Source: Halomonadaceae bacterium
GTDB taxonomy: Bacteria > Pseudomonadota > Gammaproteobacteria > Pseudomonadales > Oleiphilaceae
DNA: 45,879 nucleotides
Direction: 5' to 3'
Assembly: GCA_007692645.1 (NCBI GenBank)
Contig: REBR01000137.1
Location: forward strand, 1-45,879
Under the pieces are notes generated by a model. That model worked only from the letters and a program-made list of their open reading frames with translations, made no database searches and was not told the origin of the DNA. Positions 1 to 9,279 of this stretch are shown here, piece after piece; the first letter of the stretch is position 1; every line of letters starts with the position of its first letter. The translations under genes and the position numbers were made by a program.

Positions 1-1
1 G

Positions 2-511
2 GGGGTCACTCAGCCGGATGGCAGCAGCCGCCAGGCCAATGGTGTGGCCCTGGCCGGTTCCTATGAAGTCCTGCGCCATACCTATGTGTTTGCTGATTAC
101 CGCCTGTTCCGGGATGCCGGCAGCACCAACTCCCTGGACATACAGGAAGCCCGCCTGGGCGCCGGCTTTGCTTTTCCAGTGGCCCGGCCACTGGATCTTT
201 TCCTGGAGGGTTCACTGCTGCGCAATGAATCTGAACGCTGCATCGACAGCGACTGCCAGGACATCAACAGTAATGGCTACAGCTACGGCATTGGCGCCTG
301 GATCGCCCTGAACCCGGCGGGGGGTATCCGCATCAGCTGGACTGAACAGGAATATGACCGTGATGACCCCAGGGGGAACCCGGTACAACGTTCAGGCCGG
401 TTAATAGAACTGGGGCTGCATTCACGGCATACGGGGCACAGTATCGTGCTTGGGGGGCAGGCATACAGTGATGCCAATAGCTTCAAGGTGGGGTATCGCT
501 ATACCTTCTGA
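2..511 (+). CDS. C-terminal part of an outer-membrane beta-barrel type protein (truncated by window start)
   Basis: Frame open from base 2 (GVTQPDGSSRQANGVALAGSYEVL...) to TGA at 509-511. Alternating hydrophobic/polar strands and terminal ...FKVGYRYTF, a typical beta-barrel C-terminus ending in F. Confidence 0.7.
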   Translation, partial: GVTQPDGSSRQANGVALAGSYEVLRHTYVFADYRLFRDAGSTNSLDIQEARLGAGFAFPVARPLDLFLEGSLLRNESERCIDSDCQDINSNGYSYGIGAWIALNPAGGIRISWTEQEYDRDDPRGNPVQRSGRLIELGLHSRHTGHSIVLGGQAYSDANSFKVGYRYTF

Positions 512-534
512 GAGGGCTTCTGATGATAACCATC

Positions 535-559
535 AGAGCTCCCCAAACAGGGGAGTTCT
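535..559. terminator. Hairpin AGAGCTCCCC-AAACA-GGGGAGTTCT between convergent genes
   Basis: 10-bp stem (one G.U), 5-nt loop, just after the stop of the upstream gene; no strong T-tract. Confidence 0.5.
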
Positions 560-575
560 AATGGTCAACAGAGCC

Positions 576-1715
576 TTAGCGGGGCTCCAGACGGAACAGC
601 CCGGCATCTTCTTCATCGTTCAGCACATAAATATGACCATCGGGCCCTTCACGCACATCCCGTATCCGGCCAACTGTCTTCAGCAGTAACTCTTCCAGGT
701 GCACTACCTCCTGTTCCTCCAGCACGACCCGCAGCACCCGCTCAGCCCGCAAACCACCGGCCAGGAGATTACCCTGCCAGGCGGGATAGGTGTCCCCACT
801 GACCAGAGCCAGGCCGGAGGGGGCCAGGGTTGGCAGAAACTCATACACCGGCCCAGTCATATCCCCGTTACTGCGTTCGCCGAACTGCTCTTCACTACGG
901 TAGTCACGCCCCAGACTGACTTCTGGCCAGCCATAGTTATTGCCGGCTTCAATCAGGTTCAGTTCATCTCCCCCCCGGGGTCCGTGTTCAGTCACCCAGA
1001 TTTCACCGGTGTCGGGGTGCACGATAATGCCCTGGATATTGCGGTGACCGTAGCTGTAGATTTCAGGCAGCGCCCCTTCCTGGCCGGCAAAGGGGTTGCC
1101 CTCTGCCGCTGCACCAGTTGCTGTCAGCCGCAGGACACTGCCCGCATGATCATCCAGGTGCTGGGGACGGTTCTTTTCATCTTCCCCCCGGTCACCAACT
1201 GTCAGCAACAGGGTACCGTCGTTCATCCAGGCCATGCGGGCCCCGTAATGACGACCCGCCGAAGAAGCCCGGTCCTGTTCGAACAGCACTTCCCACTCAC
1301 TCAGGCGGTCACCGTCCAGGCGGGCGCGGCCCATGGCCAGGCGGGTATCATCAGCATTTTCAGGCTTTGAATAGGTCAGATAGATCCAGCCATTGTCCTC
1401 ATACTCCGGGTGCAGCACCACATCCAGCAGCCCCCCCTGGTTAACCGCCTTGACCTCGGGGGTTCCGCTGATGGTGGTGGTATCACCGCCATCCACCAGC
1501 AGCAGACGCCCCTTGCGCTCCGTCACCAGATAGCGGCCATCCGGGAGAATAGCCAGGCCCCAGGGGTGCTCCAGTCCGCCAGTGATTTCTACCAGGGTCG
1601 TGTCTTCATATTCGGTATTAACCTCCTGGCCAGAACCGGAGGCCTGAAGTGCACCTGAAAACAGCAGCAGGCTGGCAAACATTACCCCTGAACATTGTCG
1701 ATAGGAATGTGACAT
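576..1715 (-). CDS. PQQ-dependent sugar dehydrogenase (aldose sugar dehydrogenase family), secreted
   Basis: 379 aa; signal peptide; LEHPWGLAILPDGRYLVTERKGRL, GGLLDVVLHPEY, EHGPRGGDELN motifs. Confidence 0.88.
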   Translation of the reverse strand: MSHSYRQCSGVMFASLLLFSGALQASGSGQEVNTEYEDTTLVEITGGLEHPWGLAILPDGRYLVTERKGRLLLVDGGDTTTISGTPEVKAVNQGGLLDVVLHPEYEDNGWIYLTYSKPENADDTRLAMGRARLDGDRLSEWEVLFEQDRASSAGRHYGARMAWMNDGTLLLTVGDRGEDEKNRPQHLDDHAGSVLRLTATGAAAEGNPFAGQEGALPEIYSYGHRNIQGIIVHPDTGEIWVTEHGPRGGDELNLIEAGNNYGWPEVSLGRDYRSEEQFGERSNGDMTGPVYEFLPTLAPSGLALVSGDTYPAWQGNLLAGGLRAERVLRVVLEEQEVVHLEELLLKTVGRIRDVREGPDGHIYVLNDEEDAGLFRLEPR

Positions 1716-1815
1716 GACTCGAGCTCCTTCCTATGGGTGAATCGTTGTCTTACATTAACAAGCCTACGCCTAAGCTCCCCTGCCAGACCACCACTGCCGT
1801 TTGCTCACCGGTGTT

Positions 1816-2760
1816 TCAGGAACTGGAATTAACCGGGTGCTGAGTGCCATTACCCTGGCTAAGCCAGCGCTGCTCCCCGGTAAACACCACATCCAGCACC
1901 AGATGCCGCACCAGCGGCTGCAGCCGCTGGTGCAGGGTTTGCCGGAACCGGTCCTGCTCTGCCAGCCCCTCAAGCACACCCTGCTGTGGCAGTTCCAGAT
2001 ACAGCACGATATACAGGGTTCGTCCCGGGCGAACCATGCGCAGACGATGACCCACCACCGCATGCTCTGCCAGGAGCGCTGACACCACCTGCTGCACCGG
2101 CTCTCTCACCTGCCGTGGCGGTGCCCGGTTAAGCAGTTCCTTGATGGAAACCGAAGCCATGCGCACCGGTACACCCAGGCAGAACAACACCACCAGGGTC
2201 ACCAGTACCGGGTCTACATAGCGTGCCGCCGTGTGCCACTCCAGATAATGCAGTACCGGCACCGTGCAGAATGCCAGCAGTACGGTGGTGGAAATCAGGG
2301 CATTGATCAGCCAGTTCTCCACATCCGCCGCCAGTAATGGCCCGGGCACCCGGCGATGGGCCCGGCGCAGCAGCAACACCGTTCCGGTGCATGTCACCGT
2401 GGCAAACACCGAATAACCGATAGCCATACCCGCGCTCACCTCCCGGCCACCGGAAAACAGCGACAGCAGGGAATCCCCCAGCGCCAGCAACGACACCCCC
2501 AGAATCACCAGCCCGCGGCCAGCATTCACCAGGGATTCAAAGTAGGCATAACCGTAGGGGTATTTATCGCTGTCTGGCAGAGTGACCAGGCGGGAAACCC
2601 GCACCGTGATAACGGCAATAATCACGTAAATCAGATTAAACAGCCCGTCCAGCAGAATGGCCTGGGAATTACTCAGCAGCGCAAAGCTGATCCCCACCAC
2701 CCCCATAATCCCGGCCATGGAGGCAGACAATATCAGTGCGCCCCGTTCCGTATTGATCAA
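1816..2760 (-). CDS. Cation diffusion facilitator family transporter
   Basis: Multi-TM protein with LLDGLFNLIYV and DSDKYPYGYAYFESL motifs of CDF transporters. The ATG ORF begins at 2826, but a TTG at 2760 has a good SD (AGAGGA, 8-nt spacer), so I place the start there. Confidence 0.78.
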   Translation of the reverse strand: MINTERGALILSASMAGIMGVVGISFALLSNSQAILLDGLFNLIYVIIAVITVRVSRLVTLPDSDKYPYGYAYFESLVNAGRGLVILGVSLLALGDSLLSLFSGGREVSAGMAIGYSVFATVTCTGTVLLLRRAHRRVPGPLLAADVENWLINALISTTVLLAFCTVPVLHYLEWHTAARYVDPVLVTLVVLFCLGVPVRMASVSIKELLNRAPPRQVREPVQQVVSALLAEHAVVGHRLRMVRPGRTLYIVLYLELPQQGVLEGLAEQDRFRQTLHQRLQPLVRHLVLDVVFTGEQRWLSQGNGTQHPVNSSS

Positions 2761-3400
2761 AATCGGTTTCCTCTTGAAAGCCCAGATGCCATTGGGAAAA
2801 CAGCCCAGGGCCGGTGACACTGACATCCAGCGCCCGTAACCAGGTCACCATGGTACGGTTGGAGTTATTGCCAAACCAGTAAAAGTGGGGAAGAGGAACA
2901 AATTCCAGATTAAAGACCGGCTGAAATACCGATTCTTCCGGAGCATCAAAGTGCCCATCCAGTTGTTCACGCAGTGCTGTAACCCGGGCTTTTTCCACCT
3001 TAAAACTCAAGCGCACCTGATACCCCTCAGGAATCGCTACTGAACGTCCCGGCTGCTCTGGCACTGCAGCCAAGTATTGCCGCCCCAGGGCAGCCCGGGT
3101 GGGCCAGAACAGGGACTGTAAGCCCCGCAAAAACCCCTGCTCCATCTTGGCATACCAGCGCCACTCGCCGTGGGCGTAGCGCACCCAGCCGCCGTTCTCG
3201 GCAGGCACAATCAGGCTGGGGTGTCTGCCATGGTCAATCAGATGAACGGTCACCGGGTCTTTGGGTACATCGGGTAAAACCACCCGGTTGCCGCAGGCCG
3301 TCAGTAGCCCCAAGAGCCCTAACAGACAGAACGATAACCCTAGCCACTGACGATTGAAAAAAATCATGGGGTGCTGGCACTTCCCTGCATTTGACGACAA
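2669..3400 (-). CDS. Putative lipoprotein, DUF2459-like
   Basis: Lipobox LLTAC; VHLIDHGRHPSLIV...; NNSNRTMVTWLRAL. The 3' end overlaps the next gene. Confidence 0.55.
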   Translation of the reverse strand: MSSNAGKCQHPMIFFNRQWLGLSFCLLGLLGLLTACGNRVVLPDVPKDPVTVHLIDHGRHPSLIVPAENGGWVRYAHGEWRWYAKMEQGFLRGLQSLFWPTRAALGRQYLAAVPEQPGRSVAIPEGYQVRLSFKVEKARVTALREQLDGHFDAPEESVFQPVFNLEFVPLPHFYWFGNNSNRTMVTWLRALDVSVTGPGLFSQWHLGFQEETDFDQYGTGRTDIVCLHGRDYGGGGDQLCAAE

Positions 3401-3525
3401 ATAACAGTTCTTACAGTGATCTTTGTATCAGAACTCCACTGCGAACCGTACTATCCAACTCTGCCATAATGGACCTGGATTCATTTCGGCGCCAAATCAA
3501 AAAAGTATAAAAACAAGAACCCAGC

Positions 3526-4557
3526 ATGACCGAGAACAAGGCACATTTGATGCTACACCGGCTTCGCAAGGATTTTCGACTGTCCCTGATACTCCTGCTC
3601 GGGGTCTGCGGCATTCTCGGATTAGGCCCCTTTGCCATTTACCGCCTGATCATCGGCGACATGGTAATGGCCATTTTAGACGGGGTGCTGATTCTGGGTA
3701 TCCTTGGGGCGATGATCTATGTCTGGATCAGCGATGACACCCGCCGGACGGGTATCTTTCTGGCATTATTCAATACCTCGATTGCGATTATTGTCACCCA
3801 CCTGATTGGCATTTTCGGGCTGTTCTGGCTCTACGTGGTGTTACTGGGTAATTTCTTCCTGGTACGTGTTGAAATTGCAGTGACCATGACGGTGATAGCC
3901 CTGGTTGCTGTAGTCCTGCTTGGCACCGGTTTGGAGGGTCTGCCTGAACAAGCCTCTTTCGTTATTACTGCAGCCATCACCAGCCTGTTCGCCTATATAT
4001 TTGCCCACCGGGCAGATATCCAGCGGATGCAGTTGGAACAATTGGCCACCCTCGACCCCCTGACCGGTGCCGGCAACCGGCTGGCCCTTGAGAGCGAACT
4101 GAACATTGCCCTGGCCGCCCATAAGCGCCGTGGTAAAAACCATGGCTTACTGATGCTCGACCTGGACCATTTCAAGGGGGTCAATGACAGTCACGGACAC
4201 GCCACCGGTGACCGTATACTGAAACAGTTTACCGAACTGGTACTGGCTAACACCCGCACTGAAGACCGGCTGTTCCGCTTTGGTGGCGAGGAATTTGTGC
4301 TGTTGATGCCCGGCAGTGACCTGCAGGGCATGACCCGGGCCAGCGAGCATCTGCTGCAATGTCTGCGGGAGAACCTGCAAACCCCCAGCGGGCCGGTGAC
4401 CACATCCATTGGTGCGGCACTGCTGCGCCCGGAAGAAAGCTGGGAGAGCTGGCTGGGGCGGGCTGACCATGCCTTGTACGCCGCCAAGGAGCAGGGTCGC
4501 AACAGAGTCGTGCTGGCGGCAGACGAAGCCCCGGCAGTCAACTCCATCCCTGCCTGA
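3526..4557 (+). CDS. Membrane-anchored diguanylate cyclase (GGDEF domain)
   Basis: N-terminal TM region, then LDPLTGAGNR, DLDHFKGVND, RTED (I-site), FRFGGEEF. Confidence 0.93.
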   Translation: MTENKAHLMLHRLRKDFRLSLILLLGVCGILGLGPFAIYRLIIGDMVMAILDGVLILGILGAMIYVWISDDTRRTGIFLALFNTSIAIIVTHLIGIFGLFWLYVVLLGNFFLVRVEIAVTMTVIALVAVVLLGTGLEGLPEQASFVITAAITSLFAYIFAHRADIQRMQLEQLATLDPLTGAGNRLALESELNIALAAHKRRGKNHGLLMLDLDHFKGVNDSHGHATGDRILKQFTELVLANTRTEDRLFRFGGEEFVLLMPGSDLQGMTRASEHLLQCLRENLQTPSGPVTTSIGAALLRPEESWESWLGRADHALYAAKEQGRNRVVLAADEAPAVNSIPA

Positions 4558-5212
4558 GGGCCAACAGGGAAAAAGTATTTAATGCCCCATGGGCAAAAAT
4601 GGCTGGCCACAAGGTTCCCCAATGCAGCGTCAGCCGCGCCAGCACCACCCCAGCCAGCATGGTTTGGAACACCCCCATCCAGCCCTGATAGGCATGCCCC
4701 AGACCGAACAGCAATGATGACAGCAGCACCGGCCCCCAGATCCCACCCAGCAGGGCCTGACTGCGTGCCAGCAAGGCTCCTCTGGCCACCAGCTCTTCAT
4801 AAAATGCCACAAACACCATGAGTAACAGCACACTGATCACCGGCAGATCACCGATAAGCGCGCCACCTACACCTGCCAGCTGTTCATGGTGCTGCTCCAG
4901 CAGCCCCGGTCGCAGCCATGAAATAACTGCCGCGAACAGCAGGTTAACGGCAAAAAAAAGCAACAGTGCGCCAGCGCCCCGGAGCAGATCCACGGGCTGT
5001 GGCGCCACCATGCGCAACCCCCGCCAGGAGAGCTTTCGCAAATGCACCAGCAAAGCCACGCCCAGCAAAACCACCAGGCCCTGCACCGCCACCACCAGCA
5101 GCATATCCGGGGCGTCGCCACCGGCGCTCAGCCCTACCAGCAAAGCGAGTAAGCCAGCCGCCAGAGTTAACAGCAACACCAGAACAATGTCGATCAGTGC
5201 AGACCAACCCAT
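4538..5212 (-). CDS. CPBP family intramembrane metalloprotease
   Basis: FYEELVARGAL (EExxxR), FGLGHAYQGW, FAHGALNTF motifs. Confidence 0.88.
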   Translation of the reverse strand: MGWSALIDIVLVLLLTLAAGLLALLVGLSAGGDAPDMLLVVAVQGLVVLLGVALLVHLRKLSWRGLRMVAPQPVDLLRGAGALLLFFAVNLLFAAVISWLRPGLLEQHHEQLAGVGGALIGDLPVISVLLLMVFVAFYEELVARGALLARSQALLGGIWGPVLLSSLLFGLGHAYQGWMGVFQTMLAGVVLARLTLHWGTLWPAIFAHGALNTFSLLALRQGWS

Positions 5213-5341
5213 TGGGCTCTCCTATAAGGGATTATTCACTTCCAGCCCTGACATTTATATCGGGCCCCAGACCACAGACCTTTCTGGAACATTCAACTGA
5301 GAGTACATTAACCCTCCCATGAAACCATTGATGAGACTCCC

Positions 5342-5899
5342 ATGGCGCTGAAAGCCACCGTCTGCAGAGCGCAGATACAACTGGCGGATATGGACCGCCA
5401 TCATTACCAGGACCTGTCACTGACCCTGGCCAAGCATCCGTCAGAAACTGACGAACGTATGATGGTACGGTTACTGGCGTTTGCCTGCCACGCCAGTGAC
5501 AACCTGCAGTTTACCCAGGGCCTGTCCGGTGACAATGAACCTGAACTGTGGGATTGCGGTCTCACCGGCAACATACGCCTATGGATCGAACTGGGACTGC
5601 CAGATGACGACCGGCTGCGCAAAGCCTGCGCCAGGGCGGAACAGGTGATACTGTACGTCTATGGGGATGACCGCGCCGTTCAGCCCTGGTGGGGCAAGGT
5701 GGTTGGCAAATTACGCCGCTTCGACAATCTCCAGGTGATTGTACTGCCCTACCCGCAAACCCAGGCACTGGCGGAACTGGCCAGTCGTTCCATGCATTTA
5801 CAATGCAATATTCAGGAAGGGCAAATCATGTTGGGGGACCCACAAACCAGTGTGATACTGGAACCTAAGATGATTCTTGGACCAGGCGTTACCCCCTAA
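5342..5899 (+). CDS. yaeQ: YaeQ family protein
   Basis: 185 aa; MALKATVCRAQIQLADMDRHHYQDLSLTLAKHPSETDERMMVRLLAFA... is characteristic of YaeQ. Confidence 0.93.
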   Translation: MALKATVCRAQIQLADMDRHHYQDLSLTLAKHPSETDERMMVRLLAFACHASDNLQFTQGLSGDNEPELWDCGLTGNIRLWIELGLPDDDRLRKACARAEQVILYVYGDDRAVQPWWGKVVGKLRRFDNLQVIVLPYPQTQALAELASRSMHLQCNIQEGQIMLGDPQTSVILEPKMILGPGVTP

Positions 5900-5914
5900 G
5901 TCCGGAGTAGCCAC

Positions 5915-6499
5915 TTGATGCTGCGATCCCTGTTATTACCCAAGCTACTGCCAGCACTGTCACTGAGTGTGCTGCTGGCCATAACGGCCGCTCCGGCGGA
6001 GGCTTTTCGCTGCAACAGAAGCCTGGTGGGTACCGGGGATTTAACCGTGGAGGTCAAAGACAAGTGCGGCAGCCCGGACTATCGCAGTGAGTTCGATGCG
6101 GTGGTCTTACCGGGTCTGGGTCCTGTTCAGGCCACTGAGCACTGGTATTACAATGAAGGGCCGCAACGGTTTATTCGCCGCCTGACGTTCCGCAACGGCC
6201 GTCTGCGCCATTTGGAGACACTGGGGCGGGGCTTTGTGGATAATCAGAGCGGGGGCTGTACCCCACGGGCCATTGAGCGGGGCATGAGCGAATACGAATT
6301 GTACCAACGCTGTGGACCGCCATTGGATGAACGCCGTGAATGGCAGTTTGGTCCCCCTGGCAAATTCCCCGGCAGCCCCCGCCAGGCGGTACCGGTGCAG
6401 GAGTGGCTGTACGACTTCGGCGGCCAGCAGTTCCGCCGCCTGGTCACTATCCGGGGGGGAGATGTGGTTGCCCAGGAGCGCCGGGACAAACCCCGCTAA
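5915..6499 (+). CDS. DUF2845 domain-containing secreted protein
   Basis: Signal peptide, FRCNRSLVGTGDLTVEVKDKCGSPDYRSE; second copy-like segment YELYQRCGPPLDERREWQ. Confidence 0.8.
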   Translation: MMLRSLLLPKLLPALSLSVLLAITAAPAEAFRCNRSLVGTGDLTVEVKDKCGSPDYRSEFDAVVLPGLGPVQATEHWYYNEGPQRFIRRLTFRNGRLRHLETLGRGFVDNQSGGCTPRAIERGMSEYELYQRCGPPLDERREWQFGPPGKFPGSPRQAVPVQEWLYDFGGQQFRRLVTIRGGDVVAQERRDKPR

Positions 6500-6526
6500 A
6501 ACCCAGGCAGGCTTTAAACGGTCACC

Positions 6527-7237
6527 TTACGCCCGGGGTCCACCTTCAGCAGCAGCCACCTCTGCTGCAGTGAGTTCCCGCCACTCCCCAGGAGCCAGAG
6601 CCGGGTCCAGGGACAAGCCGCCAATAGCCTCCCGGTGCAGTGCCTGCACATGGTTGCCCACGGCTGCCAGCATTCGCCGTACCTGGTGGTAACGCCCCTC
6701 ACTCAGGGTGATCCGGCATTGATTATCCGCCAACACCTCAACCACCGCTGGCCGGGTAATCCGGCTTTCCCCTTTAAGCATCAGTCCCTCACCCAGTTGC
6801 CTGGCCATGGCATCGGTTAGCCCGCTGGCCAGAGTGGCCCGGTAAACCTTGCCCTGGTGTTTTGCCGGGGAACTCACCCGGTGTGACCACTGTCCATCAT
6901 TCGTCAACAGCAACAGACCACTGCTGTCTTTATCCAGCCTGCCCACCGGGTGCAGCCCCTGGCGCAGTGTCTCCGGCAGACAATCCAGCACGGTGCTTTG
7001 GTGAGCATCCTGGGTGGCGCAGATTACCCCCAGGGGCTTATTCAGCATCAGGTAACGCTCGTTGCTGACCCACTGCAACCGGGTCGGCCCCAGCCACACC
7101 TGGTCCTCACTGGACACAGCCGTGGCCGCTTTTACCCGGTCCATGCCGGTCACCCTGACCTGACCCCGGGCCACTGCCTGGCGGGCTTCTTTACGGCTCA
7201 TGGCCGTGGTGTGAGCCAGAAAGTAATCCAGTCGCAT
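6527..7237 (-). CDS. rsuA: Small-subunit rRNA pseudouridine synthase (RsuA family)
   Basis: S4-like N-terminus; MLNKPLGVICAT; HPVGRLDKDSSGLLLLTNDG; EGRYHQVRRMLAAVGN. Confidence 0.85.
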   Translation of the reverse strand: MRLDYFLAHTTAMSRKEARQAVARGQVRVTGMDRVKAATAVSSEDQVWLGPTRLQWVSNERYLMLNKPLGVICATQDAHQSTVLDCLPETLRQGLHPVGRLDKDSSGLLLLTNDGQWSHRVSSPAKHQGKVYRATLASGLTDAMARQLGEGLMLKGESRITRPAVVEVLADNQCRITLSEGRYHQVRRMLAAVGNHVQALHREAIGGLSLDPALAPGEWRELTAAEVAAAEGGPRA

Positions 7238-7412
7238 GCCAAAGTGCCTTTAAGTAACAAAGTGTTAACGTGGTCGCAATGCGATGCCCCAATGCCTGTC
7301 AGTATTTATCAGCAACAGGCATCAGTCATCAGGCAGTGCCCTGGGGGGGATGACCGCTGCCATCATGCAGCCACCACCGTGACAATAAACCGCCAGCACA
7401 GGGAGATCACCC

Positions 7413-9206
7413 ATGAGCAAAACTGCCAGCTATGATACTGCCCCATGGGCACGGCATTATACCGCAACCATGGCCGCCGGGCTGCCTGCCCTGAACCACG
7501 CCTCTGTAGCCGGCATGCTGACCGAGGCTGCCAGCCAATACCGGCACCAGACGGCGTTTACCACCTGTATGCCCAACGGTATGTACGGCTCCCTGAGTTT
7601 TGCTCAGACAGAGGACATGTCCAATGCATTCGCTGTCTATCTGCGGGAATCCCTGTCAGTAAAGCCCGGTACCCGGGTAGCGGTGCAAATGCCCAACTGC
7701 CTGAGTTATCCGGTGGCGGCTTTCGCTGTCCTCAAGGCGGGCTGTATTCTGGTGAACGTCAACCCTCTGTATACCCCTGCGGAAATGGAACACCAGTTCA
7801 ATGACAGCGGCGCTGAAGTGCTGGTCATCATGGACATGTTTGCGGATAAGCTCGATGCCATCATGGACAGAACCCCCATAAAGCACGTGGTCATGACCAG
7901 TGTTTCCCAGTGGTTCCCCCCGGTGGTGCGCCGGGTGCTGAACCTGGTACTGAAGTACTGGAACAAAGCCATTCCCGTTCACCACGTTTCCTGCACCCCC
8001 ATGGATCAGGCGCTGGAAACTGGCCGCCGGCTCAGGGATAACCGGGGTATCCGGGTGCGGGACTACTGGGAGCCACTGACCCGGGATACCATTGCCCTGC
8101 TGCAATATACCGGGGGCACCACCGGGGTCAGCAAGGGTGCAGCCCTGACCCATGGCAACCTGCTGGCGAATATCCAGCAGATTGACACCATGGCCGGCGC
8201 CCATATGGCTGACGGCCAGGAATGCGTACTCACTGCCCTGCCCCTGTATCATATTTTTGCTTTTACCGTGAACCTGCTGGCCTTTTACCAGCACGGCGCC
8301 CATAACGTCATGGTGCCAAGCCCCCGGCCGATCCAGAACTGCCAGCGGGCGATTGAGAACTTTCCCATCAGCTGGATTTCAGGGGTCAATACCCTGTATA
8401 ACGCCCTGCTCAACGAAGAGTGGTTCAACCTCTACCCCCCCGGCACCCTGAAAGCTGCTTTAGCCGGAGGCACCGCACTGCACCGGGCCGTGGCCAAACG
8501 CTGGCAGCAAACCGCCGGCTGCCCCATTGCCGAAGGTTATGGCCTGACAGAAACCTCCCCCACCCTGTGTTTCAACCCCCTGGACAACGCCCGCCCTGAC
8601 AGTATCGGCATTCCCGTGCCAGGCACCCAGATCCGCATCGTGGATGAGCAGGGAGACTGTGTCGCCCCCGGTGAGCGGGGGGAAATCATTGCCCGGGGGC
8701 CCCAGGTGATGGCGGGCTACTGGCAGCGTCCGGAAGAAACCGCCAAGTCCCTGAAAGAGGGCTGGTTCTATACCGGAGATGTGGCTTATATGGACCCGGA
8801 AGGCTACTTCCATATTGTCGACCGCAAAAAAGACATGGTGCTGGTAAGTGGCTTCAATGTTTACCCCAATGAGGTGGAAGACTGCATTGCCCTGCTGGAC
8901 CAGGTGCAGGAGTCTGCGGTCATTGGCGTGCCGGATGATAAAACCGGTGAGGCGGTGCGGGCTTACGTGGTGCTGCGGGAAGAAGGGCTCAGCGGAATGG
9001 ATATTCGCCAGCACTGCAAGCGTTACCTGGCCGCCTATAAAGTGCCCCAAAGCGTGGAATTTCGTCCGGATCTGCCCAAGACCCCCGTTGGGAAAGTGCT
9101 GCGCAAGGAGTTACGCGCCCAACTGACACAAGAAAAGCCTGTGGCCATGTCCCCAGGGAGCAACAAAGACCGGGCAAATAAAGACAACAAGGAAAAAGTG
9201 GCCTGA
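7413..9206 (+). CDS. fadD: Long-chain-fatty-acid--CoA ligase
   Basis: 597 aa; YTGGTTGVSKGAALTHGN, EGYGLTETSP, GWFYTGDVAYMDPEGYFHIVDRKKDM motifs of AMP-dependent acyl-CoA synthetases. Confidence 0.92.
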   Translation: MSKTASYDTAPWARHYTATMAAGLPALNHASVAGMLTEAASQYRHQTAFTTCMPNGMYGSLSFAQTEDMSNAFAVYLRESLSVKPGTRVAVQMPNCLSYPVAAFAVLKAGCILVNVNPLYTPAEMEHQFNDSGAEVLVIMDMFADKLDAIMDRTPIKHVVMTSVSQWFPPVVRRVLNLVLKYWNKAIPVHHVSCTPMDQALETGRRLRDNRGIRVRDYWEPLTRDTIALLQYTGGTTGVSKGAALTHGNLLANIQQIDTMAGAHMADGQECVLTALPLYHIFAFTVNLLAFYQHGAHNVMVPSPRPIQNCQRAIENFPISWISGVNTLYNALLNEEWFNLYPPGTLKAALAGGTALHRAVAKRWQQTAGCPIAEGYGLTETSPTLCFNPLDNARPDSIGIPVPGTQIRIVDEQGDCVAPGERGEIIARGPQVMAGYWQRPEETAKSLKEGWFYTGDVAYMDPEGYFHIVDRKKDMVLVSGFNVYPNEVEDCIALLDQVQESAVIGVPDDKTGEAVRAYVVLREEGLSGMDIRQHCKRYLAAYKVPQSVEFRPDLPKTPVGKVLRKELRAQLTQEKPVAMSPGSNKDRANKDNKEKVA

Positions 9207-9279
9207 AACGGCCTCTGGCTAACCCCTGCACTGTTGCCAGCTCACAGCAAGCACGCCCCAACAACAGGAGAACAACACC

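Noticed and set aside
2356-2817. Plus-strand 153-aa ORF over the CDF transporter gene
   Set aside because: Antisense shadow with His/Gln-rich composition and no recognisable family.
4538-4557. 20-bp antisense overlap of the diguanylate cyclase and CPBP protease genes
   Set aside because: Short convergent tail overlap, common in compact genomes.
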